Assembly (NCBI GenBank): GCA_035771165.1
Contig: JAWNZC010000106.1
Span: 1,054,001 to 1,118,000, forward strand
Source: Paragorgia papillata
Lineage: Eukaryota; Cnidaria; Anthozoa; Scleralcyonacea; Coralliidae
DNA: 64,000 bases
Direction: 5' to 3'
The notes beneath the pieces were generated by a model. The model was not told the DNA's origin. It searched no databases and was given only the letters and a program-made list of their open reading frames with translations. Within the stretch, counting starts at the first letter, position 1. Each line of letters begins with the position of its first letter. Below, in pieces: positions 22,285-33,851 of this stretch. The translations under genes were made by a program, and so were the position numbers.

Positions 22285-22392
22285 AAAGCTGACGTCAGAG
22301 GAAAACATTGCACTGTTTCCCTCTTCATTGTTGACGTCAGAGGGAAACAGTGCAATGTTTCCCTCGGCAGAAAGAAACATTGAGTTTGTTGA
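22285..22392. promoter_or_regulatory. Palindrome with two CRE-like sites
   Basis: Two TGACGTCAGAGG motifs (CREB/ATF-type TGACGTCA) flank an inverted pair GGAAAACATTGCACTGTTTCC / GGAAACAGTGCAATGTTTCC. It lies upstream of the Crypton N-terminal part. Either a promoter element or the left-end palindrome of the Crypton element. Confidence 0.45.
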
Positions 22393-22559
22393 ACAACACG
22401 TGACCATGATTTGACCAATAAGATTTCATCTTTGGCAAAGGAAAATCTATGGTATATAACAACTTCTGTTAAATGTTTCACTCAGAAGCATATTTTACAT
22501 GTTATGATACACTGATATTTTGCGAAATAAACTGTACATTGGTGGTGTGCATTTATCCC

Positions 22560-25500
22560 TTTACCTATTGTCTCCACTTTCAGAATCGTTGATTTCAATC
22601 TTAGACATGCTCAACCTGTAGAAAATAAAGCAATTTATATTTATTTTTAATCACCACTGACAACTCACCATGCAGGGTATATTGACCTGAAAAAATTTCC
22701 GTGTTGCCTCATACCCTGGACAAGTGCTTGTTGCTGTCCGCCTCTCTGAAACAAGAGTATTCAATACAATTAAGTAAAGTATATTGTGCTTAGCAATATT
22801 TAACTTTTGTAATTGCACGGCTAGGCTGGTTAAGATTTTAACAAACAAAGAGACTCTGAGTACAAATATGCTATTCCCCGGCATACCATGGACTTCTTGG
22901 ATGTACATAAATTATATTTACAAATGAATATATACAAAGTAATGATAATTAACCATGACAATAAAGAACAAAATGAATACATAAGATTGTCGTAACACAT
23001 TTTTTTGTTCAGCTTATATATAATCTCGTAAAGTGTTAAAAAATTGCTCGCTTGATAGTACCTGCTCTTGCTAAGTAAAAAAGATTTCATCCATAACCGA
23101 ATGGAAGGAATATCATCCTATGGTAAAGGTACAATATTGAAATATTTATGCTTTGTTTATTGTATAAAAGATAGTATATGATGGATATTTAGTAAATTTA
23201 ACCTACTTGACAAAACGGCAAAGATTGAAAGCCTTCAGACAAACACCAGGCGAACTATAATAATTATGAATGGAAACAAGACGTTAGACTGCAGTGCCTT
23301 TGTCTAATGAAGATGTAAAAGAATGAGGAATTTGATTTAGCTTTCCGTACCGCACAGACAAATACACCACAATCACTCAGATTTTCTTGCTGTGGAACCT
23401 GACATAAAGGAAGGAACCGTTACAGTAATTATTAATACGTTACATTTTTTGTTGACGTAGTGGTGTTGTAGATCGTCGGGTATAATTAAATAACATTATA
23501 TTACCTTTATCTCTGGGATTATCCATTCCAGCTTGTCTGGTGCTGTCGGCAAATAACGAGTTATATCCATTTCTAACCAATTCCTATAAGTTGATTAAAA
23601 CAACTTTGGGAAACATGCACTTTTTAGCAAAATTGTTCCTGCAACAGAATCTGGAGGACATTTTCGTCAGTGGCACAAGTTGGTTGCGGTTAGCAATTAA
23701 GCTGGAAAATTTTAAAATGCTATCACTTGTGCATACCTTAAAATTCCCAGCACAACTTCATCGTCTATTCCCTCTGTCATAGAGTCCAGAACACCCATGC
23801 TTAAAACTCCACGGTGTAACTGTGCTAAATTAAAAAACTTAAAAAGGAATTTGTGCACAATATTTTCCAGAATATATTAAAATACGACACATAAACTTCG
23901 ATGACAACAATAATCACATAAATTTGTTTACAACCTGAAATTTAAAATATAATATAAGTTTACATTTAAAATGAACAAATAAGAACAATTGACAAAGTTT
24001 TAGCAGTCTAGGATAGATTATTAAAAGTAAACCAAAAAGAACCATTCTATCGATGCGGTAAATATGTAACGTATGATATTTATGCAATTATTCACCTCAT
24101 CAATCTAGCCAATTTCCAGTGTTCAGGGTGTTAAAGCTTTGCAGAGGAAGACTATCTATACATCTTGGATCTGGATCATTGCACTCCTTCAGAGATTCCT
24201 ACGATTTTCATATCAAAACGCAATGATCATAAAAAAGTAGATAAATTATATAACAGGAGCGTACGGAAATTCTATCAAAATAAATATGAATGTGTGACTT
24301 AATGTAGTAAACGAATATATACTGGAGAAAAATGGCACCAGTACCTGAGACTGATCTACGTATGAACGCCACGGAAATTTCACCATCCGATTATGAGAAC
24401 ATTCGTCAACTTCTTTGAATGTCTTTTCGAAACATAAAATATACACACCTTTCTGTTTTTTTGTCAAAATTAATACGTTTTGCTACTACATACAATGTTA
24501 AAGTTTACAAATGCCCAAACGATGAAGGAACAAACGAACGAACGAAACAAAAATACCTTGACACCAGGAACAGAATTTACATCCGATCCAAGTTCCATAT
24601 GTATGCGAATGTCATCGAATATTACCAAAGTCTCCTTTTCTAATAATTCTAGTATCTAATAATTTATACACACGATTACAATATAAATTGTAAAATAATT
24701 GCGTATTGTTTGTTTGTTAATTAAGTTACGTTTGAAAGACCATCTTGTACACAGCTAATGAAAGATGTTATTGCAAATGCGCGGTAGAAGCAGGAACGAA
24801 AGAGAATTCACTTTCACATGTGTCCAAATTAAACTAAAACGTCGTTGTCTGTATTGAATGGTTTTCCATAAATCATACTTATTAGTTTACATATAAGTAG
24901 TCTTCATCTCGTACTTACAATGTCCGCTGCTATACGTTCCTTCATGAATCTACACAAGTGTAATTTTACAACATTTATTAAGTAAAATATCAATGGACAA
25001 ACAAATGCTCGTGCAATGCCTAATGAAGTTAAGCAATTAAAATCCGGCAAAATCAAGATTCAATATACTGAACATTTGAACGTTTCTGGACCTTTATACT
25101 TTTTAGTCTTTAAGATAAAAGTAAATCTGAGAAAACAATTCAGTAACTATAAGTATATCGAACTACCATACAAATGAACTAAACGCGAACTGTTTTAGAT
25201 TCAAAATGTTTTTCTTATATTTTGAGGTAAAGTGAGTGCGCGCAACAACAGGCTGACGGTAACGTTGTTTATCAATATACATTTAGCCGTTATCTGAAAA
25301 CGTCCATCTTAAGATGAAGGTACATTTACTAGACGTCACTACAGTCGTAAAAACCTTTTGCAGGGTTATCCTAACTGATATTAATTATAAATGTTTACGT
25401 ATATAAACCATGAAGAATGCTATAGTCTAAATCAACTCAGTCTGTATTGCGCAGTTTTTCTAGCTGAAAAGAAAAAACATAATTGCAGTGTCTGGCTTAC

Positions 25501-26511
25501 CATCAGCAACTGTGGACAATAAGTAGTATAATATATACATTACATTGCATTGCAGTACATTGCAGTACATTGCATTGCATTACATTACGATTACGTTACA
25601 TTACGTTATATTACATGTTATGTCATGTTACGTTACGTTATGTTATGTTATGTTATGATGCACGTAATACTTCTATCAGTGTATCCAGGTGATATTCTTC
25701 GTCATTTATCTCAACTGACCTAAACAGAAAACAACTGTGCAAGTTAATGAAATATTTCGAAATATAAAAATTGCGATTGCATGCGTGTTTATAAAGCCCA
25801 GTAATGCACATGAATGTTCCGCAAATATCTCTGTTCACAAAATATGGTGTAGGAGTGTAGACTGCTGGCGGCATTATGGAATAACGAATAACTTAAGAAT
25901 AACTTACCTGGGTATGTCAATTTCTTTGTGTATTTTCCTGCAACGATCGCCAGTAAATCTGGAACTTTAACAAGCTTAGTCTCGACCCGATGCGGCGTAA
26001 CAAATCCACAACTTTCGCACTTTCTAAAACGCCAATAATTAAAAATGAAGGTAGTAGGTATATCTAAGCAAAAGAACAACCCTTGTTAATAATTAAAAAT
26101 AAAAGTAAGAGTATTTGACTCTGATATAATCACGAACCTGCCATCGTCAATTGTCAAAATTTCTTCCTTGAATGTCTCATCCCAGCAGTCGTTAAAGCTA
26201 ACTGGTAATGTACCACGTTGTGCAATATCGAGGCTAATGATGTTTTGCTCAGCGGTAGAAGAAGTTCTCTACATAAAATATTTTAGATAGCTTTAATTTG
26301 CTTTTCTTACATATACATGCAGACTCTTGGTACAGTCGCGTGACGCACACTGAGTTTGAGTCTTAAATACTCAACAAGAATGTATTCCTATCTTTACGAT
26401 GGAATAGTCACTCCTTTAGATTTATTTACTTACAGTAGTGCAGTACGTACAGGTTACACTCGTGGAACATCTTGATGTGAACTGCGACGCTATGTCGGGG
26501 TTAATGGACTA
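22560..26511 (-). CDS. Many-exon gene with Ulp1/C48-like cysteine motif
   Basis: A chain of small exons on the minus strand with GT...AG borders: 26511-26432 (RCSTSVTCTYC), 26273-about 26142 (TLPVSFNDCWDETFKEE), 26029-25909 (KCESCGF, PDLLAIVAGKYTKK), 25721-25645, 24950-24920, 24644-24557 (LVIFDDIRIHMELG), about 24460-24345, 24200-about 24100, about 23824-23732, 23584-23505 (NWLEMDITRYLP), 23399-23353, 23261-23207, 23121-23059, 22747-22669 and 22620-22560. The exon at 23399 reads VPQQENLSDCGVFVCA, matching the Q-x-N-x-x-DCGVFVC box around the catalytic Cys of SUMO/Ulp1 proteases. The upstream CxxC pairs resemble a zinc ribbon of ubiquitin-type hydrolases. The catalytic His/Asp exon was not found. 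The 25645 exon ends in a stop, so this may be two genes. Confidence 0.42.
25535..25660. repeat. TTACATTGCA / GTTATGTTAC microsatellite
   Basis: Imperfect short tandem repeats just after the 25645 exon. Confidence 0.7.
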
Positions 26512-26539
26512 ATAAAATATTGTAATGAAATAAGACATT

Positions 26540-26745
26540 TAACCAAGGAAGCACGCCAGACTGACCTGTGTTTCTTCTTCTTTGTTCGGAGTTCCTTCAT
26601 TTATATTCAGCCATTTTAAATAATGCGGTATATATCATTAGCGTATCGCAGGCGCGGGTTACGGCGCCGAACGAAACCCGAGCGCGTTACGAAAATTAAA
26701 TAACGGTCGGAAGGAAGATATATAGAAGGGGAGTGAAACGCAAGA
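26540..26745 (-). promoter_or_regulatory. Promoter/first-exon segment shared with 56.6 kb
   Basis: On the minus strand this carries GTAACCCGCGCCTGCGATAC, a TATATA box, AAAATGGCTGAATATAAATG and a donor ACACAG|GTCAGT. A near-identical segment lies on the plus strand at 56578-56773. Differences are one base in the TTTCAAAATGG run and a three-base AAG insertion. The first ATG yields only MAEYK before a stop; a second ATG opens MKELRTKKKKH up to the donor. It is the likely start of the minus-strand gene ending at 22560. Confidence 0.6.
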
Positions 26746-26846
26746 GATTTTGTAAGATGATGCTGGTTGACCGTTGCTAGGAACATTTCCATTGCTAGGA
26801 ACATTTCGAATTACCTAATTAGCTGTTCTTATTACTGGTATATGCT

Positions 26847-27257
26847 ATGTCACTATCACGCGATCCAAGGAGCATTTCATTTGATGATATGTGAGTAAAT
26901 TGTATTACAATTTTTCGACGTGTTTCTTTAAGATCTATTCTATACTTTTCAAAACGAATTTAAAATTTCATTTGGACAATTTAATTCAATAATTACAGCA
27001 TTCGAACAGACTTTTGTTTCTCTCGTGGTTCGCTGTTGACCAGCGATTATGTTTACCAACATTATATAAAGAAATGCCAAGAAATAGAGAATGTGACACC
27101 TGAAAATCCTGCGGTGTTTGGTCGTGGTCTTTCTAAACTGATGCCTCACGTCGAAAAGATAAAGAAAAGGATCCCTTGTACAAGTAGTCAATATCAGTAT
27201 CCTTTTATAAAACGTTCTGATATACGCCGTGGTACTATAAAAGGTTTACCAGTGTGA
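26847..27257 (+). CDS. RFX-like winged-helix protein, two exons, interrupted
   Basis: Exon 1 26847-26890 (ATG, MSLSRDPRSISFDD) ends at donor AT|GTGAGT in phase 2. Exon 2 starts at 26999 after AATTACAG and is in matching phase. Together they give an N-terminal leader and a segment VYQHYIKKCQEIENVTPENP...FGRGLSKLMPHVEKIKKRIP...YQYPFI. The order lY-hYxxxC, FG-x-x-l-x-x-x-P-x-v-x-x-x-K and Y-x-Y is that of RFX-type winged-helix DNA-binding domains, although the Arg-rich RRLGxRG turn is replaced. It lies head-to-head with the C48-like gene. The 3' end meets a 3.8-kb foldback element at 27258; the frame's likely original end is just beyond it near 31085-31157. Confidence 0.6.
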
Positions 27258-28637
27258 AGGTAGCCTCACATTCGGCCTCGGATTCGGCCTCGGATTCAGC
27301 CTCGGATTCGCAAAGCAAATATTTCACCTTAAATAATTCCCTCAATAATCAACCGATCGGCACACACGATGCACCAAATTAAAGCTTATCATTCTATCTT
27401 TCTGGCCCAATATTAATGGCGTTCGTTTGAACAATTTGTTGAGGAAAAAAATAACCATTTAATATAAAGTATTCACTTTTTAGGTAAACAAATAGATCAA
27501 ATTCGCCGGGACGGCTTTGGGGGGGAAAATTCGATGGCTTCCCTTACTTTTTAATGCCCTTGCTATACATCAAAATGAAGCTCATTCTATCGTCTCGCTG
27601 GCCCAAGAAAAACTAGAAGTGGCCCAGATCTGGTTCAAGAGTTGTTCGCTTTTAAAGCAAGAAGCCCAAACTGTCAATTACATCGCGCCGGAAACAGAAA
27701 TCTTTATTAATTGTAGTTCCGAACATAGTCTTTGGGGGAAACATTGCGATGGCTTCTGTTAACTTTAACCAGCTTTCCTATATATAAAAATGAAGCTCAT
27801 TCTATCGTCTTTCTGGCCCAAGAAAAATTATAAGTGGCCCAGATCTGGTTTAAGAGTTATTCGCAAACGCCGAAACTGTGAAGGTAGCACCACATTCACT
27901 TGGGGGGGAAATTTCGATGGCTTATTCTAATTTTAACCGGCTTTCCTATATATCAAAATGAAGCTCATTCTATCCTCTTGCTGGCCCAAGAAAAATTAGA
28001 AGTGGCCCAGATCTGGTTCAAGAGTTATTCGCTTTTAAAGCGAGGCGCGCAAAATGTCAATTACAGCGCGCGATAAAAATAGAACACTTTATTATTAAAT
28101 TCGTCGGGATGGTCTTGGGGGAAAGATTTCGATGGCTTCTTTTAGATCTGGTTCAAGAGTTATTCGCATTTAAAGCGAGACGCCCCAACAGTCAATTTAT
28201 GCGCACTGGAAATAGATTTCTTTATTAAGTGTAGTTGCCGACATAGCCATTGGGGGGGGGGGGGGGGATTTCGATGGCTTCTGTTATTTTTTATCGGCTT
28301 TCCTCTATATCAAAATGAAGCTCATTCTATCGTCTTGCTGGCCCAAGAAAAATTATAAGTGGCCCAGATCTGGTTTAAGAGCTATTCGCTTTTAAATCGA
28401 GACGCACATACTGTTAATTACACAGCGCGCTAAAAATAGAACACTTTATTATTAAATTCGTCGGGATGGTCTTGGGGGAAAGATTTCGATGGCTTCTTTA
28501 AATTGTAATCGGCTTTCCTATATATCAAATTGAAGCTCATTCTACCGTCTTGCTGGCCCAAGAAAAATTAGAGATCTGGTTCAAGAGTTATTCGCTTTCA
28601 AAGCGAGAAGCCCAAACTGTCAATTACAGCGCGCCGG

Positions 28638-28862
28638 AACTCATACTTCAAGGAAAATTTTAATGAAAAAAAAATTGGGGGTCACCAAAATTTTTTCCGA
28701 ATTAAATTAGTTTGAAGGGTAATTGGCAGCCCTTTTGAAACGTCATTGTTGCCATAGCAACAACTGTTGCAATTTATTTGGATGCATAAGATTTAATCAC
28801 GTGTTTTGGACTCTCAAACTTGTATTTTCCATTTTTCAAGAAACTGTATGGAGCCACCTTAA
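28638..28862. mobile_element. Half copy of the TTAA MITE in the foldback loop
   Basis: Matches 1541-1799 of the complete MITE (AAAAATTGGGGGTCACCAAA, GTTGCCATAGCAACAACTGT) and ends GGAGCCACCTTAA. It occupies the centre of the foldback element between the two arms, with the other half deleted. Confidence 0.75.
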
Positions 28863-30767
28863 TAAAGATTTCTATTTCCGGCGCGATGTAATAGCGAACA
28901 ACTCTTGAACCAGATCTGGGCCACTTCTAATTTTTCTTGGGCCAGCAAGAAGATAGATTTAGCTTCAATTTCATATATAGGGAAGCCTGTTAAAAATAAC
29001 CGAAGCCATCGAAATCTTTCTCCCAAAGGCTATGTCGTGAAATATAGTTAATAAAGTGTTCTATTTTTAGCGCGCTGTGTAATTGACAGTTTGGGCGTCT
29101 CACTTTAAAAGCGAATAACTGTTAAACCAGATTTGGGCCACTTCTAATTTTTCTTGGGCCAGCAACACGATAGAATGAGCTTCATTTTGATATATAGGAA
29201 AGCTGGTTAAAGTTAACAGAAGCCATCGAAATGTTTCCCCCAAAGACTATGTCGGCAACTACAATTAATAAATATTTCTGTTTCCGGCGCGATGTAATTG
29301 ACAGTTTGGGCTTCTTGCTTTAAAAGCGAACAATTCTTGAGCCAGATCTGGGCCACTTCTAATTTTTCTTGGGCCAGCAAGAGGATAGCATGAGCTTCAT
29401 TTTGATATATAGGAAAGCCAGTTAAAATTAAAAGAAGCCATCGAAATTTTTCCCCCAAGACCATCCCGACGAATTAAATAATGAAGTGTTCTATTTTTAG
29501 CGCGCTGTGTAATTAACAGTATGGGCGTCTCGCTTTAAAAGCGAATAACTCTTGAACCAGATCTGGGCCACTTCTAATTTTTCTTGGGCCAGCAAGAGGA
29601 TAGAATGAGCTTCATTTTCGTATATAGGAAAGCCGGTAAAAAATAACAGAATCCATCGAAATTTCCCCCCCAAGGGCTATGTCGGCAACTATACACTTAA
29701 TAAAGATTTCTATTTCCGGTGCGCGGAAATTGACAGTTTGGGCGTCTCGCTTTAAATGCGAATAACTCTTGAACCAGATATGGGCCACTTCTAATTTTTC
29801 TTGGGCCAGCAAGAGGATAGAAAGAGCTTCATTTTGATATAGAGCAAAGTCAGTTAAAAGTTATAGAAGGCATCGAAATTTTCGCCCCAAGGGCCACCCC
29901 GGCGACTATACATAATAAAGTGTTCAATTTCCGGCTCGCTGTGACAGTTCGGGCGTCTCGCTTTAAAAGCGAATAACTCTTTAACCAGATCTGGGCCACT
30001 TCTAATTTTTCTTGGGCCAGCACGAGGATAGAATAAGCTTCATTTTGATATATAGGAAAGCCAGTTAAAATTAAAAGAAGCCATCGAAATCTTTCCCCCA
30101 AGACCATCCCGACGAATTTAATAATAAAGTGTTCTATTTTTATCGCGCGCTGTAATTGACATTTTGGGCGCCTCGCTTTAAAAGCGAATAACTCTTGAAC
30201 CAGATCTGGGCCACTTCTAATTTTTCTTGGGCCAGCAAGAAGATAGAATGAGCTTCATTTTGATATTTCTTGGGCCAGCAAGAAGATAGAATGAGCTTCA
30301 TTTTGATATATATGAAAGCCGGTTAAAATTAAAAGAAGCTACCAAAATATTTCCCCCAAAGAGTCATGTCGGCTACAAGTGAATTTGGCTCGCTGTGCAA
30401 TTGACAGTTTTGGCGTCGCTCTTTAAAAGCTAAGATATCTTGAACCAGATCTGGGCCACTTCTAGTTTTTCTTGGGGCAGCGAGACGATAGAATGAGCTT
30501 CATTTTGATGTATAGCAAGGACATTAAAAAGTAAGGGAAGCCATCGAATTTTTTCCCCCAAAGCCGTCCCGGCGAATTTGATCTATTTGTTTACCTAAAA
30601 AGTGGATACTTTATATTAAATGGTTATTTTTTTCCTCAACAAATTGTTCAAACGAACGCCATTAATATTGGGCCAGAAAGATAGAATAATAAGCTTTAAT
30701 TTGGTGCATCGTGTGTGCCGATCGGTTGATTATTGAGGGAATTATTTAAGGTGAAATATTTGCTTTG

Positions 30768-31066
30768 CGAATCCGAGGCCGAATCCGAGGCCGAATCCGA
30801 GGCCGAATCCGAGGCCGAATCCGAGGCCGAATCCGAGGCCGAATCCGAGGCCGAATCCGAGGCCGAATCCGAGGCCGAATCCGAGGCCGAATCCGAGGCC
30901 GAATCCGAGGCCGAATCCGAGGCCGAATCCGAGGCCGAATCCGAGGCCGAATCCGAGGCCGAATCCGAGGCCGAATCCGAGGCCGAATCCGAGGCCGAAT
31001 CCGAGGCCGAATCCGAGGCCGAATCCGAGGCCGAATCCGAGGCCGAATCCGAGGCCGAATCCGAGG
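30768..31066. repeat. 12-bp minisatellite GAATCCGAGGCC, about 25 copies
   Basis: Perfect or near-perfect head-to-tail repeat inside the right arm of the foldback element. The left arm has only about three copies (27268-27310). Because the unit is a multiple of three and stop-free in several frames, it creates long spurious frames (SEAE, RIRG, SASD repeats) on both strands. Confidence 0.93.
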
Positions 31067-31400
31067 CTACCTTCACACTGGTAAAAGGTTTACAGTATTA
31101 AATAAGACTCGTAAAATTGTGTGGGTGGGCGATAATCGGAACACCGTTGGGTCATGAATTGTAAATTTCAAACGTTTTAGGTAGAGTAGCGATAAACGTT
31201 GTCTGATAAATTTGCCTGTTTTCTTTCCCTATATTTTTTAGTGTATCTAAAACGATATTTACTTTTGTACTCGAATTCTTTTACAATTTTGTTAAAATTA
31301 ATTAGTTAAAATTAATTTTAAAATTTAAATAAACAATGTTAAAATTTTAATAAATACTATATTTAAGTCATTGTATTCAACCTTGACTCAGTGATTTTAT

Positions 31401-33813
31401 AGATATTATTACAAACACTTAGCAGTTAAACAACAAGACGATTCTTTAAAGGAAAATATAAGTCCTTCTGCAGCTAAAGCAATGAATGCCCAAATTATGT
31501 CTGACCCATCACTACCACAGTTATGCGATCAGGTTGAGTCTTTCCTCGAAATGAAGAAATCTACATGTAGCTTCAACAATAGTCAATGGAACGTGCTATT
31601 TAGAAATAAAGAATTTTTTGAAATTGGAAAATATAACATTGCAAACAAAAATTCCCATATATTTACAAGATTTAAAGTATATGAAGACAGGAAATGGAGT
31701 ATATTATTTTGTGGGGACAAATTATTTAACTCAAGTAGCTTGCACAATGGCATAACAAATAAAATCACCTGTGTGAATGACATGGCTTATGTAATGTCAG
31801 TCACAGACAATCTCTGCATATGCACTGGTGTTACCTGTACATCATATGAAGTTCTACCAAGATTGACAAAGGACATAACTGGGAGGGTGGTAAGCCAATA
31901 TGAAGATACTGTACCAGGTTGCAGAAGGTCTATTGACTGTTCTGGATTTCTTAGCCAAGATTCTTTTGCAAGTGTTTGTAATCCTTGCAGTAACCTACGC
32001 AAACATCTCAGTGCACAGCTTTCTAAATTAAAGAAAAACAAGCAGCAAACAGCGATAGAAAACCCATGCACCTCAAAGGGAAATGTTAATAAAAGATTCC
32101 TTACAGTATCACAGTTAACTGAACGAGAAGATGATCAAAAGCGAAGGAGGAAAAATGCTGAACAAAGAGAAAAATACTGGCGTACTAAAGCGGTGGAGGA
32201 AAAGAGATTGAAAAAGATTGTAGAACAGGACAACCATGATTTGTTTACTATGTTTGAAACAGTGAACAAAGAGCAAAACACTTCCTTTCCAGAAAACCCT
32301 GAGATGGCCATGTTTTGGGAACTTCAGAAAGATGTAATAAGTAAATCAGCAGACTTAAGACACAAATCAGATGGCACCCATTGTAAGTGTAAATATATAT
32401 ATTATACACATGTTCATTATAATTATATATATATAATTATGTATAATATATATATATGTGCCCATGCGCACTTCACGCTATCTGAGTGTACTTCACCGAT
32501 GCTTTCCCACATGCGGTTGTCGCCGACGATCGCATGTGTATAAGTAATTGATGAAATTCATTCAGATTGTTCCAAGCTACACTGATGAGCTGTTGTACAG
32601 CGAAACACCGTGTCTGTAGATTGAACTATGTACGCTCCTTCACTTCGGTGTTGTTGAGCACTCTGTGAAGTTGCCGTGGGTACCTATTAGCGATAATGCA
32701 ACGCTCACTACCCTTGTGGAAGTTTGAGCACTCTGTGCCCATGCGCACTTCACGCTATCTGAGTGTACTTCACCGATGCTTTCCCACATGCGGTTGTCGC
32801 CGACGATCGCATGTGTATAAGTAATTGATGAAATTCATTCAGATTGTTCCAAGCTACACTGATGAGCTGTTGTACAGCGAAACACCGTGTCTGTAGATTG
32901 AACTATTATATATATATATATATATTATATATGACACATATGACATAACCATATTATTTTTGGATATATTACTAGGGTTGTGAAGACATGCCTAGCCATG
33001 TGGCATCGTTCAAAGAATGCATATCAGGTCCTTGCAGAATCTGGTTTCATCAAATTGCCATCAAAACGACTTTTGCAATACTACAAATCTAAAGTAAAAC
33101 AGTTATACATGTAAATTGTACTTAATACATGTAGCAACTGCACAAAGCTAACTAGGCAGTGTAAAACATTTTACGAACATTGCCAGGTCACCCAGCTCAG
33201 TTAAACAAAAGATTAAAATGGACTTCTGTATCTTTGGTTACAATACCATCCAAAAAAGTATCATAAAATTACTGACATAATTTATCTTTTATTAATTTAT
33301 ATATACATTACTGGTAATGTACAGAACAAGTGAGCTAGGTGGCTGTCAGTTACTAAGATCAGTATAGGCTTTAATAAAGAAAATTCTCAACCAATTATAG
33401 TGATGTCAAATGTGTCGGGTGTTTTTCAGAGACCTGGTACAAATAAGGAAATGCTGCTATTAATGCAACAAATGGCTCAGGATAGCAAGATGCCTCCAGC
33501 AGGATATTGTGGCTGCATACTTTTTGATGAAATGTCTATTCAGGTGAGTTAAAATAACAAATGGCAAATTTTGCAATAATCATAGTGATAGTTGCTGTAA
33601 AAACCTGCATGTAAGGACAATCATTTTTCAAGTCAACCCAAAAAAGTGCTTAATATATATTTGGTGTCTACATGTATAGAGAAATAAGGCTGTTGAGATT
33701 CTTAAACATGTTCTTATATTTTCAAGGGGGGGGGGGATGCTTGTTGCTAGTAAAAAGATTGATTCAATATATGTGGTTCCTCATGCCATAAATCATACAC
33801 TATATCAAGTTCA

Positions 33814-33851
<38 letters not shown>

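Larger units (their letters stand above)
27258..31079. mobile_element. 3.8-kb foldback element with tandem subrepeats in both arms
   Basis: Ends GTGTGAAGGTAGCC and GGCTACCTTCACAC in inverted orientation, then inverted 12-bp repeats, a shared block (CACACGATGCACCAAATTAA), and then several roughly 230-bp subrepeats. Left-arm subrepeats are in plus orientation (27.5-28.6 kb), right-arm ones in minus orientation (28.87-30.59 kb). Each subrepeat contains CTGGCCCAAGAAAAATTA and GTGGCCCAGATCTGG. Arms are unequal (about 1.38 against 2.2 kb). Flanks repeat AAAAGGTTTAC on both sides. No ORF beyond fragments of about 80 codons. The architecture is that of FB/Galileo-type foldback transposons; which transposase moves it is unknown. 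Confidence 0.75.
32457..32905 (+). mobile_element. Retrozyme-like repeat, second locus
   Basis: Partial plus full 277-bp unit, cleavage sites 32614 and 32891, embedded in TA repeats in the first intron of the P-like gene. It differs from the 7.8-kb locus by scattered substitutions but keeps every ribozyme core base. Confidence 0.82.

Noticed and set aside
26616..26804. Minus-strand ORF ending RYANDIYRII across the shared promoter segment
   Set aside because: The second copy at 56.6 kb differs by a one-base indel in this frame and there is no ATG; it is better read as promoter and 5' leader.
30696..31157. Three overlapping ORFs of SASD, SEAE and RIRG repeats
   Set aside because: All are translations of the 12-bp minisatellite in different frames; no independent support for a protein.
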